43,011 nucleotides of DNA from Oscillospiraceae bacterium (GCA_017460835.1 JAFUAD010000049.1:1-43011); one strand, 5' to 3'; numbered from the stretch's first letter, positions 8,346-16,548 are shown. Notes: generated by a model from the sequence alone, not told the origin. Program-made: numbers and translations.

Positions 8346-8401
8346 AGAATCACCGTCCTGTCTTCGTATTCAGAATCCGCTGTGGGTGCTGGTTCACAGT
8401 C

Positions 8402-8430
8402 ATTATAGCACGAATTTCATGAAAAATCAA
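8402..8430 (-). promoter_or_regulatory. Promoter of the GGDEF-lipoprotein unit
   Basis: On the minus strand, TTGATT (8425-8430) and a perfect TATAAT (8402-8407) are 17 bp apart, about 57 bp upstream of the start codon. Confidence 0.85.
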
Positions 8431-8515
8431 GAATGTTTTTATGAAGAAACATATTTTTTAGGCATTTCGCTTTCCGGCAGGGTTTCTGTGCAGATTTTTC
8501 TCTTATGCCCATTGA

Positions 8516-8834
8516 GGCGGCAGTGCCGCCCTCCGTTTTTTCTCCCCGGCAATTTGTCAGCGACTTTTTTTCTCCCGGGAGTGGCTTTTTCGGGGAGCTT
8601 TTCGCAGTCATAATCGGAGCTGTCTCTAAAGTTTTTGGTCGAGCTTTTTTCAAAAAGCTCGCGGGTCGAGGGCAGAGCCCTCGTCGCCCGTCGCAACGGG
8701 CGAAACTCTCCTAGCGTGCAAAGAGCTCGGCGGGCTTGGGAACCCCATGTTTGCCGAAGGCAAACTGCGCAGTTTCGCTTTGCGAAACATGGGCGATAGA
8801 GGTCCCCATTCCAAAATAGCATCCGCGAAGCGGA
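8516..8834. repeat. Second palindrome cluster, including a fully paired cloverleaf
   Basis: It contains GGCGGCAGTGCCGCC (8516-8530). Three hairpins at 8640-8661, 8667-8683 and 8685-8702 are the inverted homologues of 4832-4898. At 8744-8793 CCCATG/CATGGG encloses three stem-loops with no unpaired junction bases (TTTGCC-GAA-GGCAAA, CTGCGCAG, TTTCGC-TTT-GCGAAA). ATCCGC-GAA-GCGGAT follows at 8820-8834. No gene lies in 8431-8975 on either strand. Confidence 0.8.
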
Positions 8835-8893
8835 TACTTTATTCCTGAAATCATAAAATCCCCGATGTGCCACACCTTTTTCTCCCGCGCCCA

Positions 8894-8922
8894 TTGAAAT
8901 TTCCGGAATAATGTGGTATAAT
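8894..8922 (+). promoter_or_regulatory. Promoter of the PLP-enzyme gene
   Basis: TTGAAA (8894-8899) and TATAAT (8917-8922) have a 17-bp spacer, about 45 bp upstream of the ribosome site of the next gene. Confidence 0.85.
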
Positions 8923-8975
8923 GTGTATATCCTATTATATTTATCAGAATACTGGAATTAAAAGGAGCGGATGAT

Positions 8976-10172
8976 ATGGCCATCAAAAAGGACCCGTACC
9001 GGGATTACGGAATCGCAACCAGAGCGGTACATACCGGAACAGACTATGACGAGGGAACCGGCGCAGTCAGAAGGCCGCTGCATATGGCGAACAGCTACCG
9101 GCTGCCGGATGATCTTTCTAAGGTCAACTACTCCTCGACCGATCTGCTGATGTACTCGCGCAACGGAAATGCCAATCAGCAATGGCTTGAGGAAAAGATC
9201 GCGTCGCTGCACGGCGCCGATGATGCGATCGTGCTGGCGAGCGGCGTGGGCGCGCTGCATGCGCTGTTCTGGACGCTTCTGAAAAGCGGCGACCGCGTCG
9301 TGTATCCGAAGGTCAGCTATATGGCGGTATACCGGATGTTTCATGAGCTGTTCAACCGGAAATTCGGCGTGGAGACCGTCATGACGGATATGACCGATCT
9401 CGATGCAGTCCGAAAGGCCATTACGCCCGGCACGCGGCTCGTTCACATCGAAACGCCGGACAATCCGACAAACTGTGTTTCGGACATTGCCGCAATCGCC
9501 GAAATCGCGCACGAAAACGGCGCGCTCGTCTCCGTTGACAACACGTTTGCTTCCCCGATCAATCAGAGGCCGCTTGCGCTCGGCGCCGATTTTGTCATCG
9601 AGGCACTGACCAAATTCATCAACGGCCACGGGGATGCACAGGGCGGCGCGATCATATCCAACGACCTCGAAACAATGGACCGCATCCGCTACGAGGCACA
9701 GGTGAATGTCGGCGCGGTCATCAGCCCGTTCAATGCGTGGCAGATTTTCCGCGGCTCGGTGACCTATCCGCTGCGCATGAAGCAGATCAATGCATCTGCG
9801 CAGAAAATCGCGGAATGGCTCGAACAGCGCGAGAACGTGACCTTTGTATCCTATCCGGGGCTGCCGGGCAATGCCGGACATGCGCTCGCAAAGCGGCAGA
9901 TGACGGAGGGCTTCGGCGGCGTGATCTCATTCGGAATCCGTGCGGATGACAAGGCGGTCGAGCGGTTCTGCGCGGCGCTGAAGGTCGTGACCTTTGCAGT
10001 ATCTCTCGGGCATGACGAAAGCCTGATCTTCCCGCAGCCAAGCTATGATGAGCGCATTGACCTGTATCCGGCGCAGTTCCGGAACGGCTTTATCCGCTTC
10101 AGCGTCGGGCTGGAGGAGCCCGGGGATATTATCCGCGACCTCGATCAGGCATTCCGGTCGATCGGGCTGTGA
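8976..10172 (+). CDS. Cys/Met-metabolism PLP-dependent enzyme (cystathionine gamma-synthase/lyase or methionine gamma-lyase family)
   Basis: 398 residues, the usual length for the family, from an ATG preceded by AAAGGAGCGG. Family marks in order are YSRNGNANQQWLEEKIASLHG (about 60-80), the glycine-rich LASGVGALHALFW that holds the cofactor phosphate, ETPDNPTNC, the Asp of SVDNTFASP (Asp188) that contacts the pyridine nitrogen, and the Schiff-base Lys213 in EALTKFINGHGD. The YxR-GNPT motif common in the family reads GNAN here. Members handle cystathionine, homocysteine, O-acylhomoserine or methionine, and the sequence alone does not say which. It is monocistronic between its own promoter and a strong terminator. 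Confidence 0.9.
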   Translation: MAIKKDPYRDYGIATRAVHTGTDYDEGTGAVRRPLHMANSYRLPDDLSKVNYSSTDLLMYSRNGNANQQWLEEKIASLHGADDAIVLASGVGALHALFWTLLKSGDRVVYPKVSYMAVYRMFHELFNRKFGVETVMTDMTDLDAVRKAITPGTRLVHIETPDNPTNCVSDIAAIAEIAHENGALVSVDNTFASPINQRPLALGADFVIEALTKFINGHGDAQGGAIISNDLETMDRIRYEAQVNVGAVISPFNAWQIFRGSVTYPLRMKQINASAQKIAEWLEQRENVTFVSYPGLPGNAGHALAKRQMTEGFGGVISFGIRADDKAVERFCAALKVVTFAVSLGHDESLIFPQPSYDERIDLYPAQFRNGFIRFSVGLEEPGDIIRDLDQAFRSIGL

Positions 10173-10195
10173 GCGGTACTCTTTTCAATAGAATG

Positions 10196-10232
10196 AAAGC
10201 CTGAGAGCAGATCGCTCTCAGGCTTTGTTCTT
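10196..10232. terminator. Bidirectional terminator between convergent genes
   Basis: A perfect 13-bp stem AAAGCCTGAGAGC (10196-10208) / GCTCTCAGGCTTT (10214-10226) with a 5-nt loop is followed by GTTCTTT. It serves the PLP-enzyme gene and the mreB end of the opposite operon. Confidence 0.9.
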
Positions 10233-10243
10233 TCCGCTTATCC

Positions 10244-11257
10244 TCATCTGCTCTGCGTATAGGCGTCGATGCGCTCGAAGCCGTCGAGCAGAATATCCCT
10301 GCGGCGGAATGCCTTTTCGGTTCCGCGCGCCACACAGGTCAGCGGGTCACGCGCCGTGCGGCAGGGGACACCGAGCATCCGCGTGAAATACGGCTCCAGC
10401 CCGCCGAGCAGCGCGCCGCCGCCCGTCAGCAGAATGCCGTTTGCGCAGATATCCCCGACCAGCTCCGGCGGGGTCTCCTCCAGCACGCGCCGAACCGTCT
10501 CGACGATCGTGTTGATATCGTCCTCCAGCGCCTCCGAGATCTCCGCCTCGCTCAGATCGACCTGATCCGGCAGCCCGCGGGAGATGTTCCGCCCCTTTGC
10601 CGGCGCGATGACATCCTCAGAGGGGTTATACAGATTGCAGAGCGATTTCTTCACATGCTCTGCGGTATATTCGCCCAGCAAAACCTGATACTTGTTCTGC
10701 ACATACCGGATGATCGACTGATCGAACCGGTTTCCGGCGATTTTCAGCGAGCGCGCCGTGACGATGCCGTTCATCGACACCACCGCGATATCGGTCGTGC
10801 CGCCGCCGATATCGACGACCATATGCCCGACCGGCTTGTTGATCGCGATGCCCGCGCCGAGCATGGCCGCGAGCGGCTCCTGAATCAGGTGAACCCTGCG
10901 GGAGCCGGTGCTCATGGCCGCATCGAGGATCGCGCGCTTTTCAACATCCGTGATCAGCGACGGCACGCAGATGACAATGCGCGGCTTGACCACGCGCACG
11001 CCCGCCGCGACGTCGATCAGCTCGCGGATCAGCGCCTGCGTCAGAATATCATCCGAGATCACGCCGTCCTTCAGCGGGTGCACGACGGCGATGTAAGAGG
11101 GGGCGCGCCCCTCCATGCGGTAGGCCTCTGTACCGACCGCGACCACGCGCTCCGTGCGCTTGTCAAAGGCAATCACGGACGGCTCATTCAGCACAACGCC
11201 CTTTCTGCGGCGCGTGATGATGATATTCGCCGTACCAAGATCAATTCCGATGTCCAT
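10244..11257 (-). CDS. mreB: Rod shape-determining protein MreB (actin-like)
   Basis: 337 residues, standard length. The actin-fold nucleotide motifs are present: phosphate 1 GIDLGTANIIITRRRKGVVL at the N-terminus, the connecting and phosphate 2 region VVDIGGGTTDIAVVSMNGIV (about 150-170), EPLAAMLGAGI, and the adenosine motif LTGGGALLGGLE near 285. MreB filaments under the membrane guide the elongation machinery for peptidoglycan. The ribosome site is GAAAGG. It is the last gene of a seven-gene minus-strand run and is separated from mreC and mreD, which lie at 40479-41922 on the other strand, so it could be the Mbl/MreBH-type paralogue rather than the sole MreB. Confidence 0.93.
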   Translation of the reverse strand: MDIGIDLGTANIIITRRRKGVVLNEPSVIAFDKRTERVVAVGTEAYRMEGRAPSYIAVVHPLKDGVISDDILTQALIRELIDVAAGVRVVKPRIVICVPSLITDVEKRAILDAAMSTGSRRVHLIQEPLAAMLGAGIAINKPVGHMVVDIGGGTTDIAVVSMNGIVTARSLKIAGNRFDQSIIRYVQNKYQVLLGEYTAEHVKKSLCNLYNPSEDVIAPAKGRNISRGLPDQVDLSEAEISEALEDDINTIVETVRRVLEETPPELVGDICANGILLTGGGALLGGLEPYFTRMLGVPCRTARDPLTCVARGTEKAFRRRDILLDGFERIDAYTQSR

Positions 11258-11297
11258 TTTGTTCAGACCTTTCTTTTGTTTTTTGTTTCTTCATGAT

Positions 11298-11732
11298 TCA
11301 GTAGTTTTCGATATTGCCCTTCAAAAAGCCGGCAAGGCATGTTTCCGTTTCCGCGAGCAGCTCGCGCAGCATTGCCTCTCTCCGCGCATACTGTTCATCG
11401 CTCAGCTCAAACGTACACCAGCAAACCCAGTCCTCCAGATTCTCCCTGATATCGTGTACCAGCATCTCTGCAAATTGTTTCAGCCCGACGCCCTGCACCG
11501 TTGTCAGCTCTGTGCCGTTATGCTGTATGATGATATATGTGACCCCTAAATCGGAAACGATGAGGCCGGTGCTTCCTTCTTCATCGAAATAGAATGCAGC
11601 GGGGATCACATATTTCAGTCCGTTGATGCAGGCTCTCAGCCAGTCGAACGGAATGTCGGTAAGAAAACTGATGCCCGCCCTGAAATCTCCCAGTGTGAGA
11701 TCGCTCCAGCCGGCTCCCGGTTTTGACAGCAT
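11298..11732 (-). CDS. Hypothetical protein
   Basis: 144 residues from an ATG preceded by GAAGGGA. It is predicted cytosolic, mixed alpha/beta, acidic, with several Trp and Cys (DWVCWCTFELSD) and a helical C-terminus (REAMLRELLAETETC). The pattern FYFDEEGSTGLIVSDLGVTYIIIQHNG suggests a small beta-sheet domain. I do not recognise the family. It lies between mreB (40 nt downstream) and an acetyltransferase gene (33 nt upstream) in the same direction, which gives no clear functional clue. Confidence 0.65.
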   Translation of the reverse strand: MLSKPGAGWSDLTLGDFRAGISFLTDIPFDWLRACINGLKYVIPAAFYFDEEGSTGLIVSDLGVTYIIIQHNGTELTTVQGVGLKQFAEMLVHDIRENLEDWVCWCTFELSDEQYARREAMLRELLAETETCLAGFLKGNIENY

Positions 11733-11765
11733 GGTGTTCCCTTCTTTGCCTTTCAGAATGTTTCC

Positions 11766-12242
11766 TTACGGCAGCGCCAGCTCCATTTCCGTGAAATGCG
11801 AGTGAGAGACGGTAAATCCGAGCTTTTCATAGATCGGCCGGCCCATGTCCGATGCCGAAAGCGACACGAGATTGAGCCCCAGACGCTTTGCCTCCTGCAA
11901 AAGCCGCTGCATCAGCAAGGTCGCGCAGCCCTTTCCGCGGTGCTCCGGTTCGGTGTAGACGCCGAGCACATAGCCTCGTTTTCCGTCCGGAAAGCGAGGG
12001 TTCGGCGCGATTGCGGAGCAGCAGAGAATCGCGCTCGCACAGGGCGCCCCGCCCGGCTCCGCGGAGGCAAGGAATCCGAAGCAGTCGCGGTTTAAGTGCT
12101 CCGCGAAAAACTGCGGGAGCTGCATGCGCAGGTGTGCATCGGTCTCCTCCGGCAGCGTGCCGAATTCCTCATCAAAATATGCCAGCCGCAGCCGGACAAG
12201 AGCGGGGATATCCGCTTCGCCGGCGATTCGGATTTCAGTCAT
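11766..12242 (-). CDS. GNAT-family N-acetyltransferase
   Basis: 158 residues. The N-terminal IRIAGEADIPALVRLRLAYF is the usual first strand and helix of the fold. The acetyl-CoA pyrophosphate loop appears as YTEPEHRGKGCATLLMQRLL (motif A, Arg/Gly-x-Gly), followed by LVSLSASDMGRPIYEKLGF (motif B, typical of the family end). The substrate cannot be inferred. The start follows GGGAGG at good spacing. It is the third gene from the end of the mreB-terminated run. Confidence 0.88.
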   Translation of the reverse strand: MTEIRIAGEADIPALVRLRLAYFDEEFGTLPEETDAHLRMQLPQFFAEHLNRDCFGFLASAEPGGAPCASAILCCSAIAPNPRFPDGKRGYVLGVYTEPEHRGKGCATLLMQRLLQEAKRLGLNLVSLSASDMGRPIYEKLGFTVSHSHFTEMELALP

Positions 12243-12277
12243 AGCAGTGCCTCCCGGTGTCTCATGATATACAAGGA

Positions 12278-13135
12278 TTATGCGCCGGATTCGGCAAGCG
12301 CCCGGATGATGCTGTGTGCCGCGACATTCCCCTCGCCGACCGCCTTCGTGTACTGATACGGTCTGCCGGTGCAGTCGCCCGCGGCAAAGCAGTTTTTCAT
12401 GCTCGTTTCCTGCCCGCGGTCAACCCGGATATGCCCGTCCTCGGTCTCCAGCCCCGGCAGCAGCGTGTTCAGCGAGACCGCCGTCCGCAGGCAGAACAGC
12501 CCGTCTGCCTCCAGCGTATCGCCCGTATTGAGCTTCAGCCCCGTGAAGCGGCTGCTCCCCTCGACGCCCTGCGGCTTTTCCGTCCGCAGCGTGACATTCG
12601 GCAGGTCGATCGCGCAGTCCTTATAGAATGCGAACAGGTCGATATGCTCTGCGAGCTCCGCGAGATACGAGATCTCATGCTCCAGCCGCTTGGCCGTGCA
12701 GATGACCGCGATCCGCTTGCCGCGGTAGAGCATGCCGTCGCAGGTTGCGCAATAGCTGACGCCCCGCCCGAGCAGTTCCGGCTCGCCGGGCAGTGTGCCG
12801 GCAGCCGCCGTTCCGGTCGCGAGCAGAACGGTCTTTGCCTCATAGAAATCCGCGCCCGCGCTGAGCGCATAATGTTCGCCCATCGGGATGATGCTCGTCA
12901 CGACCTGCTCGGTGACGGTCAGCCCCATCTGCTCTGCATGCTGCTGAAATGCAGCCGCAAGCGCTGCCCCGGAGATCGCCGGAAGCCCGGGATAATTGTT
13001 GATTTTTTCGGCCTTTGCGACCTTTTCGCAGATCGGGTTTGCCCCGAACCAGATCACGTTTTTCCCGTGGATTTTCAGGGTCAGCGCCGCCGAGAGGCCG
13101 CCCGGCCCCGTTCCGATAATTGCTGCATCAAACAT
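12278..13135 (-). CDS. Thioredoxin-reductase-like flavoprotein lacking NADPH motifs (probable ferredoxin-dependent type)
   Basis: 285 residues, slightly shorter than ordinary TrxB. The N-terminal FAD motif is GTGPGGLSAALTL, the redox-active disulfide is CATC (Cys129, Cys132), and the C-terminal FAD motif is NCFAAGDCTGRPYQYTKAVGEG. In NADPH-dependent enzymes the stretch after the disulfide carries GGGxSA and HRRxxxR; here they are replaced by VICTAKRLEHE and LFAFYKD. This loss is the hallmark of clostridial ferredoxin-flavin thioredoxin reductases, so the electron donor is probably ferredoxin; that is inference by family comparison. No thioredoxin gene is adjacent. The ribosome site is AAAGGAG. 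Confidence 0.85.
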   Translation of the reverse strand: MFDAAIIGTGPGGLSAALTLKIHGKNVIWFGANPICEKVAKAEKINNYPGLPAISGAALAAAFQQHAEQMGLTVTEQVVTSIIPMGEHYALSAGADFYEAKTVLLATGTAAAGTLPGEPELLGRGVSYCATCDGMLYRGKRIAVICTAKRLEHEISYLAELAEHIDLFAFYKDCAIDLPNVTLRTEKPQGVEGSSRFTGLKLNTGDTLEADGLFCLRTAVSLNTLLPGLETEDGHIRVDRGQETSMKNCFAAGDCTGRPYQYTKAVGEGNVAAHSIIRALAESGA

Positions 13136-13160
13136 GTGACATAGCTCCTTTCATGCCGGC

Positions 13161-14672
13161 TCAGCCGGTGATGTATTTGTAGTTTTCCGGATACTTTGTC
13201 ACCTCTGCGGAATGATTCTTTTCACTGAGCGCATCCTTCTTCTCGGCATAGAGTGTATCGTACACCGCATTGCGCCACGCGATCTCATCGCCGGCCTTTT
13301 CGTAATACGCTAAGATTGCTCCGCTTCCGGTACTCACAACTGTCATATCGCCTGCCGTGCGTTCGCTGTCAAATGCCCAGTCTGTCAGCTCGCTGCCGTA
13401 GCTTGTGCGGGAGGGCGTGAAGCTGCTGATGAGTCCGCCGTAGGGGTAAGTATTGACATCCTGCGAATACTCATTCACCATTTCGACGAAATCGGAAAGC
13501 TGACTGCCGCCCGCTTCGCATTCCGCCTTCAGCTCCTCGGCAAAGTCCAGTGCATTTTCGAGCCCGTCGAATTCCGCCTCCTGCAAATAGATGATGCGCA
13601 CATCGGCGGTCGGCTCCTCGCTGTACGTCGGCTTTTCGAGCAGCATGCAGACCTGCACGATGTTCTGCTCTGCGCGGTTTGTGAGGAACACATCGCCTGC
13701 CTTCGCATCGTCGCGCCTTGCCCATTCCTGCACATCGTCGGCATAGTAGGTAATCAGATTCGTGAACTTCATGCTGTCGAGCGCGGTCTGTACGGTCTCC
13801 TCGTCCTCGCCCATCTCATCCGCCAGAATGGTCTCAATTTTCTGATAGAATTCCTCCGGCGTTTTCGTCTCCTGAAGCTCCATCGCATAAGCCACCGCCT
13901 GCTCCTGCGTCATGCCGTACACCGCGTTGGTCTCATCGGTGTCATAGGGGAAGGTGTAGCCGCAGATGCTGACGGTCAGATAATCTCCCTCATGCGCATG
14001 AAAATAGGTGTCGATCTCCTCGTCGGTTATTTCGATCGCCGCGATCGAATCAGACTGGAAATACTGCGAGAGGAAGGAGATCTGCTTTGCCTTTTCGATA
14101 TCCGCGACAGTGACGCCCTTCTGGTAGCGGGAGAGATCCTCCTCCTCCGCCTGTCTTCTGCATTCCGCAAGGCGCTCCTCCGAGAGCGTATAGCCCTCTG
14201 CATAGGCCGCCTCGCAGAGCTGCAAATGCTTCTCGACGGCATCGGCGGTCGTATCCATGAAAAAGTCATAGAAGGAGTATCCCGGCTGGTAATCCTGCTC
14301 CTTTGCGGGGCGGCTCTCGTCAAAGGGCGTCAGTCCGGCATCGGATTCGCAGTAATTCAGATAGGTGTCCACGCACTGCCGGTAATAGCAGGCAAACATC
14401 GCATCCGTGACCTCGTAATGCTCAGTTTTGGCCGCGGTTCTGTGATGCAGGAACCATCCGCTGCTTTTCAGATAATAATAGGTACCGAAGCCTGCCGCGC
14501 AGAGCACGCCCGCCGCGATCAGCGGGATGCAGACCCATTTCATGATCTTTCTGCGCTTATCGCGGGTTTTCTCGCGCCTTTTTTTCTTTCTCTCGGCATC
14601 CCGCTCGCGGATCGCCTCATAATCGAGCTTCTGCGGCTGCGGTTTTCTGTTTTTATTCTTTTTCTTGCTCAT
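13161..14672 (-). CDS. Membrane-anchored PrsA/SurA-like foldase (PpiC-type)
   Basis: 503 residues. A strongly basic N-terminus of about 43 residues (MSKKKNKNRKPQPQ, RKKKRREKTRDKRRK) precedes one transmembrane helix at about 45-69, giving a type II topology with about 430 residues outside. The extracellular part is helical with a charged SurA_N-like region (VEKHLQLCEAAYAEGYTLSEE) and a parvulin-like stretch near the C-terminus (RIIYLQEAEF, FVEMVNEYSQD, YGGLISSFTPSRTSYGSELTDWAF, GAILAYYEK). Proteins of this type help fold exported proteins at the membrane surface. Whether the prolyl isomerase site is active cannot be told. AAAGGAG precedes the ATG. Confidence 0.75.
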   Translation of the reverse strand: MSKKKNKNRKPQPQKLDYEAIRERDAERKKKRREKTRDKRRKIMKWVCIPLIAAGVLCAAGFGTYYYLKSSGWFLHHRTAAKTEHYEVTDAMFACYYRQCVDTYLNYCESDAGLTPFDESRPAKEQDYQPGYSFYDFFMDTTADAVEKHLQLCEAAYAEGYTLSEERLAECRRQAEEEDLSRYQKGVTVADIEKAKQISFLSQYFQSDSIAAIEITDEEIDTYFHAHEGDYLTVSICGYTFPYDTDETNAVYGMTQEQAVAYAMELQETKTPEEFYQKIETILADEMGEDEETVQTALDSMKFTNLITYYADDVQEWARRDDAKAGDVFLTNRAEQNIVQVCMLLEKPTYSEEPTADVRIIYLQEAEFDGLENALDFAEELKAECEAGGSQLSDFVEMVNEYSQDVNTYPYGGLISSFTPSRTSYGSELTDWAFDSERTAGDMTVVSTGSGAILAYYEKAGDEIAWRNAVYDTLYAEKKDALSEKNHSAEVTKYPENYKYITG

Positions 14673-14712
14673 GGCAATGATGCTCCTTTCTGTTGTGATG
14701 CGCTCCGGCAGA

Positions 14713-15792
14713 TTACGGCGCGGCCGCCTCTGCGAATCCCGGCGTGCTGAGGGTATCGGCGCCGCACAGCACCAGGATCTGCGTATACTGTACGCCGGTT
14801 TGTTCGGTCAGGCTGCGCCAGTCGAGCTTCTGCTTCCTTGCAAGCTCCGGATTCACCGCCGTCACAGAATGATAATGCTGAAGCAGCAGCGGAATCATGC
14901 TCCCGCCGAAGCTGTCCGTCAGCAAAAGCAGCTCGCGGCTGTTCTGATTTTCGGTTTCCATATACAGCACCGGCTCGGAATTGCTCGCAAACACCAGTGC
15001 GGGGTCATTCCGCTTCTCCGCCTCCTCCTCACGGAAAAAGGCGCCGAGCTGCTCCTCGCCGTCCCCGCGCAGGGAGAGCACGCTTTTCAGCGGCTGCTCG
15101 GCATCATACCGGTACAGATCGACGAGATCGGGCTGCACGCTGTCATAGCCGCTCTCCTGCACCAGTCTGCCGTAATAATCGCCGCTGAAATGATACACGA
15201 TAAAATGATCGTATCCGAGCGGATTGAACCCCAGCTTCCGGATCGCCGTCCGGTAGACGCAGAAGGCGCCGTAGCCGGTCCAGCAGGGGTCTGTCCGGTA
15301 ATAGATATACTGCTCGCGCTCGGTCGAAAGCCAGCTCTCCGCCTCGATCCAGACGACATTTTCGCTGAGCTGCGAGGAGAGCGTCCGCAGCATCGTATGC
15401 TCATTGGCAAGCGGCGCATATTCCGGGAGCTGGTCGCCGTAAATGCCCGCAGACGTCGGGACGGCGACGAGATAGACCGGGATGCCCGATTCCTCCGCCA
15501 GCGCATTGACCGCCTCCGCAGATGCCGTCACCGCCGCATCGTCAAAGCGCTCGCGGTAAGGCAGCAGGCGGTTTTCCGTCACATATACATTGCCGAGCGA
15601 ATCGCGCCCGAGCTGAAGAACTGCGGAATCTCTTGCATGCAGCAGCGGCCGCCAGACCGGGTTCCGGGCAGCGCCCTTGCCGCTGACGGTAAAGAGCGAC
15701 CCCGCCGCGAGAATGCCGGTCAGCCCCGCGAGAATCACCGCGGCATGCAGCGTTTTCAGGCGCGGGCGCTTTCCCTTTTCCGGCTTATCCAT
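14713..15792 (-). CDS. DHHW-family (AlgJ-like) extracellular protein
   Basis: 359 residues from an ATG that overlaps the end of the upstream acetyltransferase gene by 8 nt, pointing to translational coupling; a longer frame inside that gene is ignored. The N-terminal membrane anchor spans about 15-35 (LHAAVILAGLTGILAAGSLF). The extracellular domain resembles the DHHW/AlgJ group, related to SGNH hydrolases: IPVYLVAVPTSAGIYGDQLP, YYRTDPCWTGYGAF, YGRLVQESGY, LLLLTDSFGGSMIPLL. The name-giving D-H-H-W reads D-P-C-W, while the later DSFG Ser motif is kept. Relatives modify or attach groups to cell-surface polymers. The role here is unproven. Confidence 0.7.
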   Translation of the reverse strand: MDKPEKGKRPRLKTLHAAVILAGLTGILAAGSLFTVSGKGAARNPVWRPLLHARDSAVLQLGRDSLGNVYVTENRLLPYRERFDDAAVTASAEAVNALAEESGIPVYLVAVPTSAGIYGDQLPEYAPLANEHTMLRTLSSQLSENVVWIEAESWLSTEREQYIYYRTDPCWTGYGAFCVYRTAIRKLGFNPLGYDHFIVYHFSGDYYGRLVQESGYDSVQPDLVDLYRYDAEQPLKSVLSLRGDGEEQLGAFFREEEAEKRNDPALVFASNSEPVLYMETENQNSRELLLLTDSFGGSMIPLLLQHYHSVTAVNPELARKQKLDWRSLTEQTGVQYTQILVLCGADTLSTPGFAEAAAP

Positions 15793-16228
15793 GCCGCATG
15801 CCCTCAACATCGGAGAGATCGAGCAGCAGCAGATCGGAGTACCATTCGGTCTGACGGAAATGCAGCGCCTCTGCAAAGCACCTGCCCGCCTCCGTTTCCG
15901 GGGGCTGCGCCGCAAGGAACCAGATACGCCGTTCCGCGGCGGTGCTTGCCGCGATGGCGGTCAGCATTCTGCCGAGCCCGTGCCGGCGGTACTCCGGCAG
16001 AAGAACGGTGTGCTCGATCAGGGCGCAGCGGGGCTTGCCGCCGATCGGCTCATCCCGCAGCTCCAGCAGCCCGACCGGCCGCTCGCCGTCAAAGATCGTC
16101 AGAAGGAGATTGCCCTTTTCAAGGGATTGCTCCGGGTCAAAATCCGCAGGCATACATGCTGCAAGCGGCTGGCTTTGCCATTGCAGCGGGCCGAGCTCGT
16201 CCTGCTTCAGCGGATGAAATTTCAGCAT
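15785..16228 (-). CDS. GNAT-family N-acetyltransferase
   Basis: 147 residues. The start is the ATG after GGAGGGA; the open frame extends 69 codons upstream through the promoter and is not used. The acetyl-CoA loop is LLPEYRRHGLGRMLTAIAA, preceded by strands PVGLLELRDEPIGGKPRCAL and followed by RIWFLAAQPPETEAGRCFAE. There is no sequence clue to the substrate. It is the first gene of the seven-gene minus-strand unit that runs through the DHHW-like, foldase, reductase and acetyltransferase genes to mreB. Confidence 0.85.
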   Translation of the reverse strand: MLKFHPLKQDELGPLQWQSQPLAACMPADFDPEQSLEKGNLLLTIFDGERPVGLLELRDEPIGGKPRCALIEHTVLLPEYRRHGLGRMLTAIAASTAAERRIWFLAAQPPETEAGRCFAEALHFRQTEWYSDLLLLDLSDVEGMRHG

Positions 16229-16273
16229 GGTGTTCCCTCCGTTTCGGGTCGGTGCAATACTGCACCATATTAT

Positions 16274-16302
16274 ATTATAGCATGTTTTCCTTTGTTTGTA
16301 AA
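16274..16302 (-). promoter_or_regulatory. Promoter of the seven-gene minus-strand run
   Basis: On the minus strand, TTTACA (16297-16302) and TATAAT (16274-16279) are 17 bp apart, about 46 bp upstream of the acetyltransferase start. Confidence 0.85.
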
Positions 16303-16312
16303 GAAGGAGAAT

Positions 16313-16354
16313 GCATCGGATTTGCCGGATTTTGCATCGGATTTGCCGGATTTC
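16313..16354. repeat. Two tandem copies of a 21-bp unit
   Basis: The unit starting GCATCGGATTTGCCGGAT occurs at 16313-16333 and 16334-16354, directly upstream of the minus-strand promoter. Confidence 0.85.
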
Positions 16355-16458
16355 CGCGGAAATGCAAAATGCGGGATCGCAGGCAGAACCCGCAGCTTTG
16401 CGGCAGGAGGCGGCGAAATGCTGCACGCGCTGCATTGTCTGATTTTGACAAATATCGG

Positions 16459-16511
16459 GTTAGCAGGAGCTAATTTTCCCGCCGAACCGCTGAAAATTGC
16501 CCGGTGCTAAC
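16459..16511. promoter_or_regulatory. TTAG/CTAA inverted repeats upstream of the FTR1 promoter
   Basis: GTTAGC-AGGA-GCTAAT lies at 16459-16474. A further TGCTAAC (16505-16511) is the exact complement of GTTAGCA at 16459-16465. The half-sites resemble those of metal-responsive DtxR-type operators, but the spacing is not canonical. Confidence 0.45.
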
Positions 16512-16519
16512 TCAAAATC

Positions 16520-16548
16520 TTGACTTTTCATTTTGAATGTGATAGAAT
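16520..16548 (+). promoter_or_regulatory. Promoter of the iron-uptake locus
   Basis: TTGACT (16520-16525) and TAGAAT (16543-16548) are separated by 17 bp. Transcription from here would give a leader of about 145 nt before the FTR1 gene. Confidence 0.8.

Noticed and set aside
8744-8793. tRNA gene
   Set aside because: The cloverleaf is too short, has no T-loop or D-loop consensus and no usable anticodon arm.
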